Origin: Cycloclasticus sp.
Lineage (GTDB): Bacteria; Pseudomonadota; Gammaproteobacteria; Methylococcales; Cycloclasticaceae
Direction of reading: 5' to 3'
Length of the DNA: 64,000 nt
Assembly (NCBI GenBank): GCA_040743155.1
Contig: JBFLJU010000001.1
Location: forward strand, 620,001-684,000
Shown here: positions 34,422 to 43,409 of the stretch, piece by piece
Numbering within the stretch: the first letter of the stretch is position 1
Layout: the number at the start of each line of letters is the position of its first letter
Notes under the pieces: model-generated
The model's input: only the letters and a program-made list of their open reading frames with translations
Databases searched by the model: none
What the model was told of the DNA's origin: nothing
Position numbers and translations under genes: made by a program

Positions 34422-34928
34422 CTGAGAGTTATTGTTTTAATCGTCGTGGCATTTTTTATTTCTAATTATGCTTATGCGGCCAAAATATACAAATGTAAGA
34501 ATGCTTCGGGAAAGGTTGAATTCTCTAATATACAGTGCAAAAGTACTGATAGTGGCGGGTTGGTTGCTATTGATGCTCCAATGAAGCCAAGTTATAGCGA
34601 TAGGCGGGCTTATACGTCATCTGGTACAGGCGAGTCTGATGCGGCTCGCCAGCTTAGATTGATGCAAGATGCAAGCAGGCGAGAGCAGTTAGAAAGAGAC
34701 CGTGAAGCTTCAGAGCGTAGGTCGCGTGAAACGCATGACGCATACATGAAAGCTGAAAAACTACAGGCTGAGCACTCGGCCGAAAGTAAAAAAGCGAACT
34801 GTAATTATAACAAGGCAAAGTCTAAGTATTGGAAAGAGCGTGCGCGTAAGAGTGGTAATTCACGAGAGCAAAAGCACTTGTATGAGCCATACCAGCATAT
34901 GTACAAAGGGGAAGCCGGTGGGTGTTAG
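34422..34928 (+). CDS. DUF4124-like secreted protein, apparent CTG start
   Basis: Seen: 'AKIYKCKNASGKVEFSNIQC' at the mature N terminus, the DUF4124 pattern; then a long Arg/Glu-rich helical region and 'NCNYNKAKSKYWKERARK'. The usual starts give no full signal peptide (GTG at 34446 lacks the basic end). Reading from CTG at 34422 gives 'MRVIVLIVVAFFISNYAYA-A', a complete signal peptide with an AYA-A cleavage site, and AGGAG lies 6 bases before it. ATT at 34431 is another option. Product about 168 residues; function unknown. Confidence 0.7.
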   Translation: MRVIVLIVVAFFISNYAYAAKIYKCKNASGKVEFSNIQCKSTDSGGLVAIDAPMKPSYSDRRAYTSSGTGESDAARQLRLMQDASRREQLERDREASERRSRETHDAYMKAEKLQAEHSAESKKANCNYNKAKSKYWKERARKSGNSREQKHLYEPYQHMYKGEAGGC

Positions 34929-35023
34929 AGATTAGTGAAAGAGGGGATGTTTAATGATGGAACTTCTCCAGTGCTGCTCAGCTTGACCAAATGAAAGGGT
35001 ATGGGGATGCTGAATAGCAATTT

Positions 35024-35094
35024 TAACAAAAAGTTCAACAACGCTGGTTCCTTGCTCGGACGCGCTAACGCGTACCTTAGCTAAAGCGTTATGT
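35024..35094 (+). repeat. Degenerate integron attC-like site
   Basis: TAACAA (35024) through GCGTTATGT (35086-35094), 71 bases, enclosing a GGACGCG-CTAA-CGCGTACC hairpin. It recalls marine attC/VCR sites (TAACAA ... GGCGTTATGT), but the R'' core (TTTTAAC) is off consensus and the L arms do not pair well. It lies just upstream of the KAP-like gene. Confidence 0.3.
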
Positions 35095-35112
35095 ACTATT
35101 GAAGGATTATAT

Positions 35113-36795
35113 ATGTCGTTAGAAGTTATTGAAAATCAGGTACTTCATTTTTTATCATCAGATAAGCCTGAAGTAATTGCTATAAAAGGTGAATGGGGTG
35201 TAGGAAAAACCTTTAGCTGGAAGAAGTTTCTCAATGAGGCAAGCGCTTCAAAAAAAATCAAACTTGAGCGGTATTCTTATGTTTCCTTATTTGGCATCAA
35301 CTCGTTAGGCGCTTTTAAATATACTATTTTTGAAAATGTGATAAAGCGTGAAATTATTGGTACAGAGCCTAGTCTCGATACATTCAGAGACAATTCATTA
35401 AGCCTATTTGAGTCTTTGGGCAGACAATCTCTACATTTATTTAAGGGAGCTCCAATAGTGAAATCATTCAGCCCTACAATTGAGAGTATTTCCTTTTTAT
35501 CTTTAAATAGAACCATTATTTGTATCGATGACCTAGAGAGAAAGGGGGAAGGGTTGGAGATCAAAGATGTGCTAGGCCTAGTTTCATTTTTAAAAGAACA
35601 AAAAAAATGCAAGGTGGTTTTGCTCTTAAACGATGGCGAAGATGGCCTTCAGGACTACGAAAAGTATCGTGAAAAGGTAGTAGATATCGAGTTGGCCTTT
35701 GCGCCAGATCCAGAGGAATGTGCTTCAATAGCCTATTCCAATGCCCTTCGCCATCATGCCAGATTAAAAGAGCTGACAACCAGTCTTGGGATTCGTAACA
35801 TACGAATACTTAAGAAAATCGAACGCTTAGTAGATTTAGCTCTGCCTTTGGTTGAAGACTTCGAGCCAGAAATATCTGAGCAAGTTATACATTCTCTTGT
35901 GCTCTATTCATGGAGTCATTTCTGTTCAAATTCTAGTGAAGATATACCTTCTTTAAACTTTATAACCAGCAAGGGTTATTCATTGCTGGGCATCGGTGAC
36001 GATAAGGTTAGCGAGCAAGAGAAAAAGTGGAAAACTACTCTTCAAGCATACAATTATCAACTCACAGACGACCTAGATTTATTGCTGGCAGAGTCTGTAA
36101 AGACTGGTTTTTTTGTTGAAGGTGAGCTTCGAGATAAAGCTGGCGCTAAAAATGAGCAAATCGTTGCCTCGAAATCAGAGGGCTCATTCTCCGAAGCTTG
36201 GCATCTTTACCATGACACATTTGATGATAATGGTGATGAGGTTATTAATGGTTTATATGAAAGCCTCAAGGAAAACTGTAAGTACATAACACCTTTGAAC
36301 TTAAATGGCACCGTGTCTCTATTTAGAGAATTAGGTAAAGATGAAAAAGCCTCTGAAATTATTGATATTTATATAGAGAGTAGGAAGGACGAAACGGAAT
36401 TATTCAACATGAAAGAGTATAGCTTCTTTGGTGATATCAATGATCAGGAAATAATAGATAGGTTTAATGATGTATATAACCAGTCGGTTACCACAGAAAT
36501 AGCTAAGCAAGTATTAGATCGAATTGCAGGCCAAAATGGCTGGAATCAAAGTGATGAAGTGGTTTTAGCTAACACATCAGTTGATGAGTATTACAATTTA
36601 TTTAAATCTGAGACAGGACGTCATTTGTCATCTTTTGTAACTACATGTTTAACTTTTGGGCAACTCGGAAATGCAAGTGACCAACAAAAAGAGATAGCCA
36701 AAAGAGCAACTGAAGCGCTTCGAAAAATAGCATCGGAGAGTGAAATAAATAAAAGAAGAGTCAATAAATTTGGGGTCGATTTAGAAGATACATAG
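35113..36795 (+). CDS. KAP-like P-loop NTPase
   Basis: 560 residues, soluble. Seen: Walker A GEWGVGKT (26-33), Walker B IICIDDLER (135-143) and a sensor-like 'VVLLLND' (168-173), the KAP/STAND-like arrangement; a long helical C-terminal region (about 250-560) without recognised repeats or nuclease motif. KAP-family NTPases are frequent in mobile-element cargo, and several act in anti-phage systems. AAGGA precedes the ATG. It is followed by a membrane coiled-coil gene on the same strand. A defence role is inferred from family and place, not shown. Confidence 0.8.
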   Translation: MSLEVIENQVLHFLSSDKPEVIAIKGEWGVGKTFSWKKFLNEASASKKIKLERYSYVSLFGINSLGAFKYTIFENVIKREIIGTEPSLDTFRDNSLSLFESLGRQSLHLFKGAPIVKSFSPTIESISFLSLNRTIICIDDLERKGEGLEIKDVLGLVSFLKEQKKCKVVLLLNDGEDGLQDYEKYREKVVDIELAFAPDPEECASIAYSNALRHHARLKELTTSLGIRNIRILKKIERLVDLALPLVEDFEPEISEQVIHSLVLYSWSHFCSNSSEDIPSLNFITSKGYSLLGIGDDKVSEQEKKWKTTLQAYNYQLTDDLDLLLAESVKTGFFVEGELRDKAGAKNEQIVASKSEGSFSEAWHLYHDTFDDNGDEVINGLYESLKENCKYITPLNLNGTVSLFRELGKDEKASEIIDIYIESRKDETELFNMKEYSFFGDINDQEIIDRFNDVYNQSVTTEIAKQVLDRIAGQNGWNQSDEVVLANTSVDEYYNLFKSETGRHLSSFVTTCLTFGQLGNASDQQKEIAKRATEALRKIASESEINKRRVNKFGVDLEDT

Positions 36796-36881
36796 TAAGG
36801 GGGTGCTGTCGGATAAATTTTCAGTTACTTTCCAGATTTTTCACAAAGTGAGGCGTAAGGCTTCAAAGGATTAGACATAGC

Positions 36882-37577
36882 TTGGACGAAACAATAGTCT
36901 TGTATTCAGTAATTGCTTTTTTAATCGGGCTAATTGTCAAGTCCTACCTTCCTAGCTATTTAAGTAAGAAAGGTGAGAATTTAGCCACAAAGGAAGATAT
37001 AGAAGAGATTACTACAAAGATCGAATCGGTAAAATCAGCAGTTGAAATTCAGAAAGATTCTCATCTGGACTATATGGGAGATAGAAAAGAGGCACTATTA
37101 TTATTTTATGATGAAGTCACAACTTTTAGATATGAACTGATGGCAGTTAGATTCGGTGATTTGCCTTTTGATGAAGGAAAATCTTTGTATGAATTCCAGT
37201 CGCGATTTTATAGCTCTGTGGCTGGGATATTAAAATGTTACCAACGGCTAGTTATCTTTTTGCCTCGAGAATCTGAGTTACTAGCGTACGCGAACAACAT
37301 GACTTCATCAGTTATTGAAACTCGAAAGGTAGTTGAAAAAAATTTCGGAGAGGTAAAGGTAACTTGTGTTGATGAAGAGAGGGCTTTTTTAGCTATCGAT
37401 AGAGAAGGGAAAGATGGATACATATCAGCAGTCAAAGAAGCCGATAGAGCTAATTCCAAATACTGGGGTTCGATGAAGCCCCATGTGGAATCATTTATTC
37501 AGCATTATCAAGGTTATTTAACAGCCCTAAATATTGATTTTCAAGCGCAACAAATACAATCTAACAAATCAAGCTAG
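36882..37577 (+). CDS. Membrane-anchored coiled-coil protein, partner of the KAP-like gene
   Basis: 231 residues. Seen: one N-terminal membrane helix (residues 4-25), then 'YLPSYLSKKGENLATKEDIEEITTKIESVK', a motif shared by many island-encoded membrane proteins of unknown function, predicted as a coiled coil; a helical cytosolic domain follows. Starts at TTG (36882) with AAGGA 12 bases upstream. It lies 86 bases after the KAP-like gene, probably one transcript. An effector or scaffold at the membrane is a guess. Confidence 0.72.
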   Translation: MDETIVLYSVIAFLIGLIVKSYLPSYLSKKGENLATKEDIEEITTKIESVKSAVEIQKDSHLDYMGDRKEALLLFYDEVTTFRYELMAVRFGDLPFDEGKSLYEFQSRFYSSVAGILKCYQRLVIFLPRESELLAYANNMTSSVIETRKVVEKNFGEVKVTCVDEERAFLAIDREGKDGYISAVKEADRANSKYWGSMKPHVESFIQHYQGYLTALNIDFQAQQIQSNKSS

Positions 37578-37607
37578 GGAAGGGGGGTAACTCAATTGGT
37601 AAGCATG

Positions 37608-37688
37608 ACTCCAACACGAACAACCCCAGCCTGTAAGTAATCTAGGGCTTATTCAAGTTTTTACTCAATCGGTCTTGTGTGTTGGAGT
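37608..37688. repeat. 10-bp inverted repeat near the right end of the element
   Basis: ACTCCAACAC (37608-37617) and GTGTTGGAGT (37679-37688) pair perfectly across a 61-base interval. A TCCCT-GTGAT-AGGGA hairpin follows at about 37700. The left part also resembles a tRNA D arm (CTCAATTGGTAAGC). There is no coding sequence in 37578-37811. Confidence 0.5.
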
Positions 37689-37746
37689 GTCGAGAACTGT
37701 CCCTGTGATAGGGATTGATGTATCAAAAAGGCTGGAGAGATTTAAA

Positions 37747-37766
37747 AGTAGCCCCTGAGTAGCCCC
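37747..37766 (+). repeat. Right paired GTAGCCCC motifs (candidate integrase arm sites)
   Basis: AGTAGCCCC at 37747-37755 and 37758-37766, start-to-start 11 bp, same orientation as the left pair at 28204. It sits 46 bp inside the right attachment copy. A decayed form (TTAGCCC) is next to the relic at 23407. Confidence 0.6.
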
Positions 37767-37769
37767 AAT

Positions 37770-37804
37770 AAAAAAGCCCTAACGTCGTAAAACGTTAAGG
37801 CTTT
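37770..37804 (-). terminator. Rho-independent terminator of tRNA-Asn
   Basis: Stem AAGCCCTAACGT against ACGTTAAGGCTT with a short loop; the A-run on its left reads as a U-run for transcription on the minus strand, 8 bases beyond the tRNA 3' end. Confidence 0.85.
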
Positions 37805-37811
37805 GATATAT

Positions 37812-37858
37812 ATGGCTCCTCCGACTGGACTCGAACCAGTGACCCAATGATTAACAGT
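37812..37858 (-). repeat. attR: 47-bp repeat inside tRNA-Asn
   Basis: Identical to 28026-28072. It covers the anticodon region to the CCA end of the functional tRNA gene, so the element restores the tRNA on integration. Confidence 0.93.
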
Positions 37859-37888
37859 CATTTGCTCTACCAACTGAGCTACAGAGGA
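37813..37888 (-). tRNA. tRNA-Asn(GTT)
   Basis: 76 nt on the minus strand. Acceptor TCCTCTG pairs with CGGAGGA (one mismatch/wobble); D arm TAGCTCAGTTGGTAGAGC; anticodon loop with GTT; T loop GGTTCGAGTCC; discriminator G and encoded CCA. It is the integration target of the element on its left. Confidence 0.97.
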
Positions 37889-37904
37889 ATTGTTCAGGCC
37901 GCGT

Positions 37905-37933
37905 ATCTTACGAAACAAGGCCGTGTTGGTCAA
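37905..37933 (-). promoter_or_regulatory. Sigma-70 promoter of tRNA-Asn
   Basis: On the minus strand: TTGACC (37933-37928), a 17-base spacer, TAAGAT (37910-37905), then a G/C-rich discriminator typical of stringently controlled stable-RNA promoters. Confidence 0.75.
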
Positions 37934-37957
37934 TAGCTAATCTGCTATCAATTGCAT

Positions 37958-39148
37958 TTAATTTTGGTTTAATAAATTGGCGATTCTTTTAATGGCATTA
38001 ACTAAGTTATCCATGCTGGTTGCGATGGATATTCTCATGTGGCCGTCGAGCCCAAATGCGGAGCCGGGGACTAAGGCGACGCCTGCTTTTTCTAATATAT
38101 ATTCGGCCAAATCAACATCGTTATTAATGTTGTCCATACGATTAAGAATGGGGTTAAAGTCTGGAAAGCAGTAGAACGTGCCGTCTGACGAAATACAGCT
38201 GATGCCGTCGATCAGGTTTAGCTGTTCTACAACGTAGTCGTGGCGTTCTTTAAACGAGACAAGCATTTCGCTTATGCAGGATTGGTCGCCTTCTAAGGCC
38301 GCCTGCGCTGCGTACTGTGAAATAGAAGTTGGATTTGATGTGCTTTGCGATTGAATCTTTTTCATCGCTTTAATCAAGTCGGCTGGCCCTGCTGCGTAGC
38401 CGATGCGCCAACCTGTCATGGAGTATGCTTTAGAGACGCCGTTTAATACGATGCTTTGATCGTATAGTTTTGGGCAAGCCATAACGATATTGCTGAAGGG
38501 TTCGTCGCACCAAAGGATATGCTCGTACATGTCGTCGGTAGCCACTAAAATATTAGGGTGCTTTAAAAGCACCGCACCTAAGGCTGCTAACTCATCGTTG
38601 CTGTAGGCTTTGCCGCTTGGGTTAGAAGGGCTATTGATAACAACCAACTTGGTTTTTTCTGTGATCGCCGCTTCCAGTTGCTGAGGTGTGATTTTAAAGG
38701 CTTGATCCTGCCCAGCTTGAACAATAACGGGTACGCCGCCTGCTAGTAAGCTCATGTCAGGATACGATACCCAGTAAGGAGCTGGGATGATGACTTCGTC
38801 ACCGTCGTCCAATAAAGCTTGGGCTAAGTTGAAGAAGCTTTGTTTGCCGCCGCAAGAAACAAGAACTTGATCGGCTTGATAGTCAAGTCCATTGTCGCGT
38901 TTAAGTTTTTCAATAATGGCATTTTTAAGTTCAACCGTGCCGTCAACAGCCGTATATTTTGTTTTACCGGCGTTAATGGCGTCCCTAGCAGCTTGTTTAA
39001 TGTGCTCAGGGGTATCAAAATCTGGCTCGCCTGCACCTAGGCCAATAATGTCTTGTCCTGCGGCGCGTAATGAAGCAGCGCGTGCTGTAACAGCCAAAGT
39101 AGGGGAGGGTTTAATGCGTTGAACGCGTTGTGACAATTTAATACTCAT
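37958..39148 (-). CDS. aspC: Aspartate aminotransferase (class I, PLP)
   Basis: Transfers amino groups between aspartate and 2-oxoglutarate. Seen: 'LGAGEPDFDTPEHIKQAA', 'PAPYWVSYPDM', 'VINSPSNPSGKAYS', the PLP lysine in 'NGVSKAYSMTGWRIGYAAG', and the substrate Arg in 'HMRISIATS'. It is of the Igamma (AatA, Thermus-like) type; 396 residues is normal. ATG at 39148 was chosen (product 'MSIKLSQRVQRIKPSPT'); the upstream TTG is less likely. Single gene, facing away from uvrB; the two share a 130-base intergenic region. Confidence 0.93.
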   Translation of the reverse strand: MSIKLSQRVQRIKPSPTLAVTARAASLRAAGQDIIGLGAGEPDFDTPEHIKQAARDAINAGKTKYTAVDGTVELKNAIIEKLKRDNGLDYQADQVLVSCGGKQSFFNLAQALLDDGDEVIIPAPYWVSYPDMSLLAGGVPVIVQAGQDQAFKITPQQLEAAITEKTKLVVINSPSNPSGKAYSNDELAALGAVLLKHPNILVATDDMYEHILWCDEPFSNIVMACPKLYDQSIVLNGVSKAYSMTGWRIGYAAGPADLIKAMKKIQSQSTSNPTSISQYAAQAALEGDQSCISEMLVSFKERHDYVVEQLNLIDGISCISSDGTFYCFPDFNPILNRMDNINNDVDLAEYILEKAGVALVPGSAFGLDGHMRISIATSMDNLVNAIKRIANLLNQN

Positions 39149-39276
39149 TGGTTTATCTTTCTCTATCAATAAAGTTCAGCTAAAAGGGGTGTTGCTCGAC
39201 GTTTTAGAATAAAATTAACGATTGCATGCACTCAGACTAAGCATTCTACTAGATGCCTCGTCCACACAGAATCCCT

Positions 39277-41277
39277 ATGAATAAAAAATTTGACATTCAT
39301 TCGCCTTTTAAACCTGCTGGTGATCAACCGAAGGCGATAAAAGCGCTAGTTGAAGGGATAGAAAATGGTGAGGCGCATCAAACATTATTGGGTGTGACAG
39401 GTTCAGGTAAAACGTTCACGATGGTGCATACGATTGCACAATTACAGCGGCCTGCATTGGTGCTGGTTCACAATAAGACGTTAGCGGCGCAGTTGTACGG
39501 CGAATTGAAAGAGTTTTTGCCAGACAATGCGGTTGAATATTTTGTGTCGTATTACGATTATTATCAGCCAGAGGCGTATATGCCTGCATCGGATACATTT
39601 ATAGATAAGGATGCATCGCTGAACGAGCATATCCAACAAATGCGCCTCTCGGCGACTAAAGCGCTGATGGAGCGTGATGATGCGATTATTGTCGCCAGTG
39701 TGTCATGTATCTACGGCTTGGGTGATCCCGAGTTATATTTTAGTATGATTTTACATTTGTCACGTGGCGAGAGCATCAGTCAGCGTGACATTATTCGGCA
39801 ACTAACCGAAATGCAGTACAAGCGAAACGACCTTGAATTGCTTCGCGCCACATACCGTGTGCGGGGGGATGTGATTGATATTTTCCCTGCAGAATCGGAT
39901 CAGGATGCGATACGCGTAGAGTTGTTTGATGATGAAATTGAGCGCTTGTCGCTATTCGACCCGCTGACGGGTGAAATTGTTCGGCGTATTCCACGCTATA
40001 CCATTTTTCCTATTTCTCATTACGTGACACCACGAGAAACCATTTTAGAGTCCATTGATAAAATAAAGTTAGAGCTGTCGACTCGGTTGGAACAACTGCG
40101 ATCATTAAATAAGTTAGTGGAGGCGCAACGCTTGGAAGAGCGTACAAAGTTTGATATTGAAATGATGCGCGAAATTGGCTATTGCTCCGGTATTGAAAAT
40201 TATTCGCGCTATTTGTCGGGTCGAAATCCCGGTGATGCGCCGCCGACTTTATTTGATTACCTGCCAGACAACGCCTTGTTATTTATCGATGAATCGCACG
40301 TCACTGTGCCTCAAGTGGGTGCCATGTATAAAGGCGATAGGTCAAGAAAAGAAACCCTGGTTGAGTATGGTTTTAGGTTGCCGTCGGCGTTAGATAATAG
40401 GCCAATGCGTTTTGAAGAGTTTGAGGCTAAAGCGCCGCAAACGGTCTTTATTTCAGCGACGCCTGCAAAATATGAAACTGAACGTTCAGGTGCGGTGGTT
40501 GAGCAAGTGGTGAGGCCAACGGGTTTGCTTGATCCGGTTATTGAAGTTCGCCCCGCGACCACGCAAGTGGATGATCTGCTGTCGGAAATAAACCAACGGG
40601 TGAAGCTTGAAGAACGTGTGTTGGTGACGACGCTGACCAAGCGAATGTCTGAAGACTTAACGGATTATCTAATGGAGCACGGCGTTAAGGTGCGTTATTT
40701 GCACTCGGATATTGAAACGGTTGAGCGAGTAGAGATTATTCGCGACCTGCGCTTAGGTGTGTTTGATGTGTTGATTGGTATTAACTTATTACGTGAAGGT
40801 TTGGATATTCCAGAAGTGTCGTTGGTGGCTATTCTAGATGCTGATAAGGAAGGTTTTTTGCGCTCAGAAGTGTCTATGATTCAAACAATGGGGCGCGCGG
40901 CGCGTAACGTAAAAGGCATGGCCATTTTGTATGCGGATAAAATCACCGGTTCCATGCGACGAGCAATGGACGAAACGAGTCGTCGTCGAGCAACACAGCA
41001 GGCTTATAATACAAAAAATGGCGTCACACCGAAGGGTATCGTTAAAAAAGTAACTGATATTATGGAAGGTTCTAAGCGCAGCCAACGCGGCGCAATGAAG
41101 AAAGTGGCTGAACAGGCGGCTAAATATCAAGCCATGTCGCCGGCGCAAGTGGCTAAAAGTATCAAGCAGTTGGAGGCAAAAATGTACCAACATTCACGTG
41201 ACTTGGAATTTGAAGAAGCGGCGAAAGTACGCGATGAGATACATGAATTACAGGATATATCCATTTTAGGCGCGTAA
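39277..41277 (+). CDS. uvrB: Excinuclease ABC subunit B
   Basis: DNA-damage-verification helicase of nucleotide excision repair. Seen: Walker A 'GVTGSGKT' near residue 40; '[12 protein letters not shown]' beta-hairpin tip; DEAD-like '[13 protein letters not shown]'; helicase motifs 'SATPAKYE', '[13 protein letters not shown]' and 'GRAARN'; a C-terminal UVR domain ('[27 protein letters not shown]'). 667 residues fits (E. coli 673). ATG at 39277 gives the typical '[21 protein letters not shown]'; an ATG 24 bases earlier is possible and neither has a strong ribosome site. Confidence 0.97.
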   Translation: MNKKFDIHSPFKPAGDQPKAIKALVEGIENGEAHQTLLGVTGSGKTFTMVHTIAQLQRPALVLVHNKTLAAQLYGELKEFLPDNAVEYFVSYYDYYQPEAYMPASDTFIDKDASLNEHIQQMRLSATKALMERDDAIIVASVSCIYGLGDPELYFSMILHLSRGESISQRDIIRQLTEMQYKRNDLELLRATYRVRGDVIDIFPAESDQDAIRVELFDDEIERLSLFDPLTGEIVRRIPRYTIFPISHYVTPRETILESIDKIKLELSTRLEQLRSLNKLVEAQRLEERTKFDIEMMREIGYCSGIENYSRYLSGRNPGDAPPTLFDYLPDNALLFIDESHVTVPQVGAMYKGDRSRKETLVEYGFRLPSALDNRPMRFEEFEAKAPQTVFISATPAKYETERSGAVVEQVVRPTGLLDPVIEVRPATTQVDDLLSEINQRVKLEERVLVTTLTKRMSEDLTDYLMEHGVKVRYLHSDIETVERVEIIRDLRLGVFDVLIGINLLREGLDIPEVSLVAILDADKEGFLRSEVSMIQTMGRAARNVKGMAILYADKITGSMRRAMDETSRRRATQQAYNTKNGVTPKGIVKKVTDIMEGSKRSQRGAMKKVAEQAAKYQAMSPAQVAKSIKQLEAKMYQHSRDLEFEEAAKVRDEIHELQDISILGA

Positions 41278-41302
41278 TTGTATAAAAAAACAGCTTGATG
41301 AC

Positions 41303-41332
41303 TTCACTAACGTGGTCACTTTAAAGTACAAT
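41303..41332 (+). promoter_or_regulatory. Probable promoter of tRNA-Val
   Basis: TTCACT, an 18-base spacer and TACAAT, followed by the G/C-rich discriminator GCGCGG; 28 bases before the tRNA. Confidence 0.45.
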
Positions 41333-41359
41333 GCGCGGTCTTTATGAAATTGATTTTGC

Positions 41360-41436
41360 AGGCGCGTAGCTCAGTTGGTTAGAGCGCACCCTTGACATGG
41401 GTGAGGTCGGTGGTTCGAATCCACTCGTGCCTACCA
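41360..41436 (+). tRNA. tRNA-Val(GAC)
   Basis: 77 nt. Acceptor AGGCGCG pairs with CGTGCCT; D arm GTAGCTCAGTTGGTTAGAGC; anticodon stem CACCC/GGGTG around TTGACAT, anticodon GAC; T loop GGTTCGAATCC; discriminator A, CCA encoded. Upstream of thrS. Confidence 0.96.
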
Positions 41437-41489
41437 ATTTTCTAAATACATGATTTTATTACCCCTCAATATATACTTAAGGTTTCAAC

Positions 41490-43409
41490 GTGCCAGTCAT
41501 TACATTACCCGATGGAAGTCAGCGTGAGTTTTTACAAGCCATTAGCGTGCTTGCGGTGGCAGCAGATATTGGTGCGGGGCTTGCAAAGGCAACACTTGCC
41601 GGCAAAGTTAATGATGTATTAGTCGACGCGTCATTTATTATTGAAAATGATTCAACACTTGCAATCGTTACTGCGAGGGACGATGAGGGCGTGGACGTTA
41701 TTCGTCATTCTACAGCGCATTTATTGGCGCAAGCGGTTAAGCAGCTTTATCCAACAGCGCAAGTCACCATTGGTCCAGTTGTTGATAATGGATTCTTTTA
41801 TGACTTTGCCTTTGAACGTTCTTTTACACCAGACGATCTTGAGAAAATTGAGAAACGAATGGCTGAGCTTGCAGAGCAAAGCATAGCGGTTGAACGATTT
41901 GAATTATCGCGTGACGATGCCGTTGAGTTTTTTAGAGAAAAACAAGAAGAATACAAAGCACAAATTATTGAAAGCATTCCACAAGACGAAGTGTTGTCCT
42001 TATATAAGCAAGGCGACTTTACTGACTTGTGCAGAGGGCCACACGTTCCCCATACCGGTAGTTTAAAGGCATTTAAGCTAACGAAATTGGCCGGCGCGTA
42101 CTGGCGTGGTGATTCTGACAATGAAATGCTTCAGCGTGTTTATGGCACTGCTTGGGGCGATAAGAAATCGCTAAAAAAATACCTGCATAGAATTGAAGAA
42201 GCAGAGAAGCGCGATCATCGGAAAATCTCCAAATCATTAGATTTATTTCATATCCAAGAAGAAGCACCAGGAATGATTTTCTGGCACGATGCCGGCTTAA
42301 GTATTTACCGTACTATTGAGCAATATATTCGTGGCAAGCTTCAACAAAACAATTACGTTGAGGTTCGTACGCCGCAATTGGTTGATAAATCGTTGTGGGA
42401 AAAATCGGGTCATTGGGAAAAATTCCGTGACGATATGTTTACGGTTGATTCGGATAATCATGAATACGCTGTTAAGCCGATGAATTGCCCGTGCCACGTG
42501 CAGATTTATAACCAAGGTTTAAAAAGTTACCGTGACTTGCCATTAAGAATGGCAGAGTTTGGTTCATGTCACCGTAATGAACCGTCGGGCACCTTGCATG
42601 GTTTAATGCGTTTGCGTAACTTTATTCAAGATGACGCGCATATTTTTTGTACAGAAGACCAAATTCAATCAGAAGTATCTGATTTCATAGACCTGTTGTA
42701 CGAAGTGTATGCGGACTTTGGTTTTACCGACATTATTATAAAGCTATCAACGCGACCTGAAAAACGGGTCGGTGCTGATGAGGTGTGGGATAAGTCGGAA
42801 AAAGCGTTAGAAGAAGCGCTGAACGCGAAAGGCTTGGATTGGGACTTGCAACCGGGAGAGGGCGCGTTTTACGGGCCTAAGATTGAATTCTCGCTAAAGG
42901 ATTGCTTAGACCGTGTTTGGCAGTGTGGCACGATTCAGGTCGATTTCTCTATGCCTGATCGTTTAGATGCACAATTTATTGCTGAAGACGGCTCGCGACA
43001 ATCGCCGGTCATGTTACATCGCGCAATTTTAGGTTCGTTGGAACGTTTTATTGGTATTTTAATTGAAGAATATGCGGGTAAATTCCCAGTATGGTTAGCG
43101 CCGACACAAGTCGTTTTGATGTCCATTACCGACAAAAACGACGAATATATCGCTTCAATTGCAAAAATCCTTCAAAAACAAGGCATCAGAGTCAAAATAG
43201 ACTTGAGAAATGAGAAGATCGGCTTTAAAATTCGCGAGCACACTTTAAAGCGTATTCCATATCTTGTTGTTGCCGGAGATAAAGAAGTCGAAAATAACGA
43301 ATTAGCAGTACGTTCATTAAGTGGAAAAAACATGGGTAATTTCACTCCTGAAGATTTTATCGCGCTATTGACAACTAATATTGCCGAGCGTAATAAGTTA
43401 GAATCTTAA
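41490..43409 (+). CDS. thrS: Threonyl-tRNA synthetase
   Basis: Charges tRNA-Thr. Seen: N-terminal TGS domain ('[14 protein letters not shown]...'), SAD editing domain with '[16 protein letters not shown]' and '[11 protein letters not shown]', class II core with '[21 protein letters not shown]' (zinc Cys) and '[30 protein letters not shown]', anticodon-binding HGTP domain at the C terminus. 639 residues matches. Starts at GTG with TAAGG 8 bases upstream. First gene of the thrS-infC-rpmI-rplT-pheST-ihfA block. Confidence 0.97.
   Translation: MPVITLPDGSQREFLQAISVLAVAADIGAGLAKATLAGKVNDVLVDASFIIENDSTLAIVTARDDEGVDVIRHSTAHLLAQAVKQLYPTAQVTIGPVVDNGFFYDFAFERSFTPDDLEKIEKRMAELAEQSIAVERFELSRDDAVEFFREKQEEYKAQIIESIPQDEVLSLYKQGDFTDLCRGPHVPHTGSLKAFKLTKLAGAYWRGDSDNEMLQRVYGTAWGDKKSLKKYLHRIEEAEKRDHRKISKSLDLFHIQEEAPGMIFWHDAGLSIYRTIEQYIRGKLQQNNYVEVRTPQLVDKSLWEKSGHWEKFRDDMFTVDSDNHEYAVKPMNCPCHVQIYNQGLKSYRDLPLRMAEFGSCHRNEPSGTLHGLMRLRNFIQDDAHIFCTEDQIQSEVSDFIDLLYEVYADFGFTDIIIKLSTRPEKRVGADEVWDKSEKALEEALNAKGLDWDLQPGEGAFYGPKIEFSLKDCLDRVWQCGTIQVDFSMPDRLDAQFIAEDGSRQSPVMLHRAILGSLERFIGILIEEYAGKFPVWLAPTQVVLMSITDKNDEYIASIAKILQKQGIRVKIDLRNEKIGFKIREHTLKRIPYLVVAGDKEVENNELAVRSLSGKNMGNFTPEDFIALLTTNIAERNKLES

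Larger units (their letters stand above)
28026..37858. mobile_element. 9.8-kb integrative element in tRNA-Asn, satellite (PICI-like)
   Basis: Bounded by exact 47-bp tRNA-Asn repeats. All genes point rightward: integrase, hypothetical, AlpA-type HTH, HTH, winged-helix protein with iterons, a terminase-small-subunit-like HTH, a small protein, a second such HTH, then cargo. There are no capsid, tail, lysis, conjugation or primase genes. Integrase plus AlpA plus TerS-like genes is the pattern of phage-inducible chromosomal islands, so I call it satellite-like; a simple genomic island is the alternative. The integration leaves tRNA-Asn intact at the right end. Confidence 0.85.

Noticed and set aside
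36796-36881. Second attC-like site between the KAP-like and membrane genes
   Set aside because: Only a GGCGTAAGG-like piece; no TAACAA partner or hairpin.
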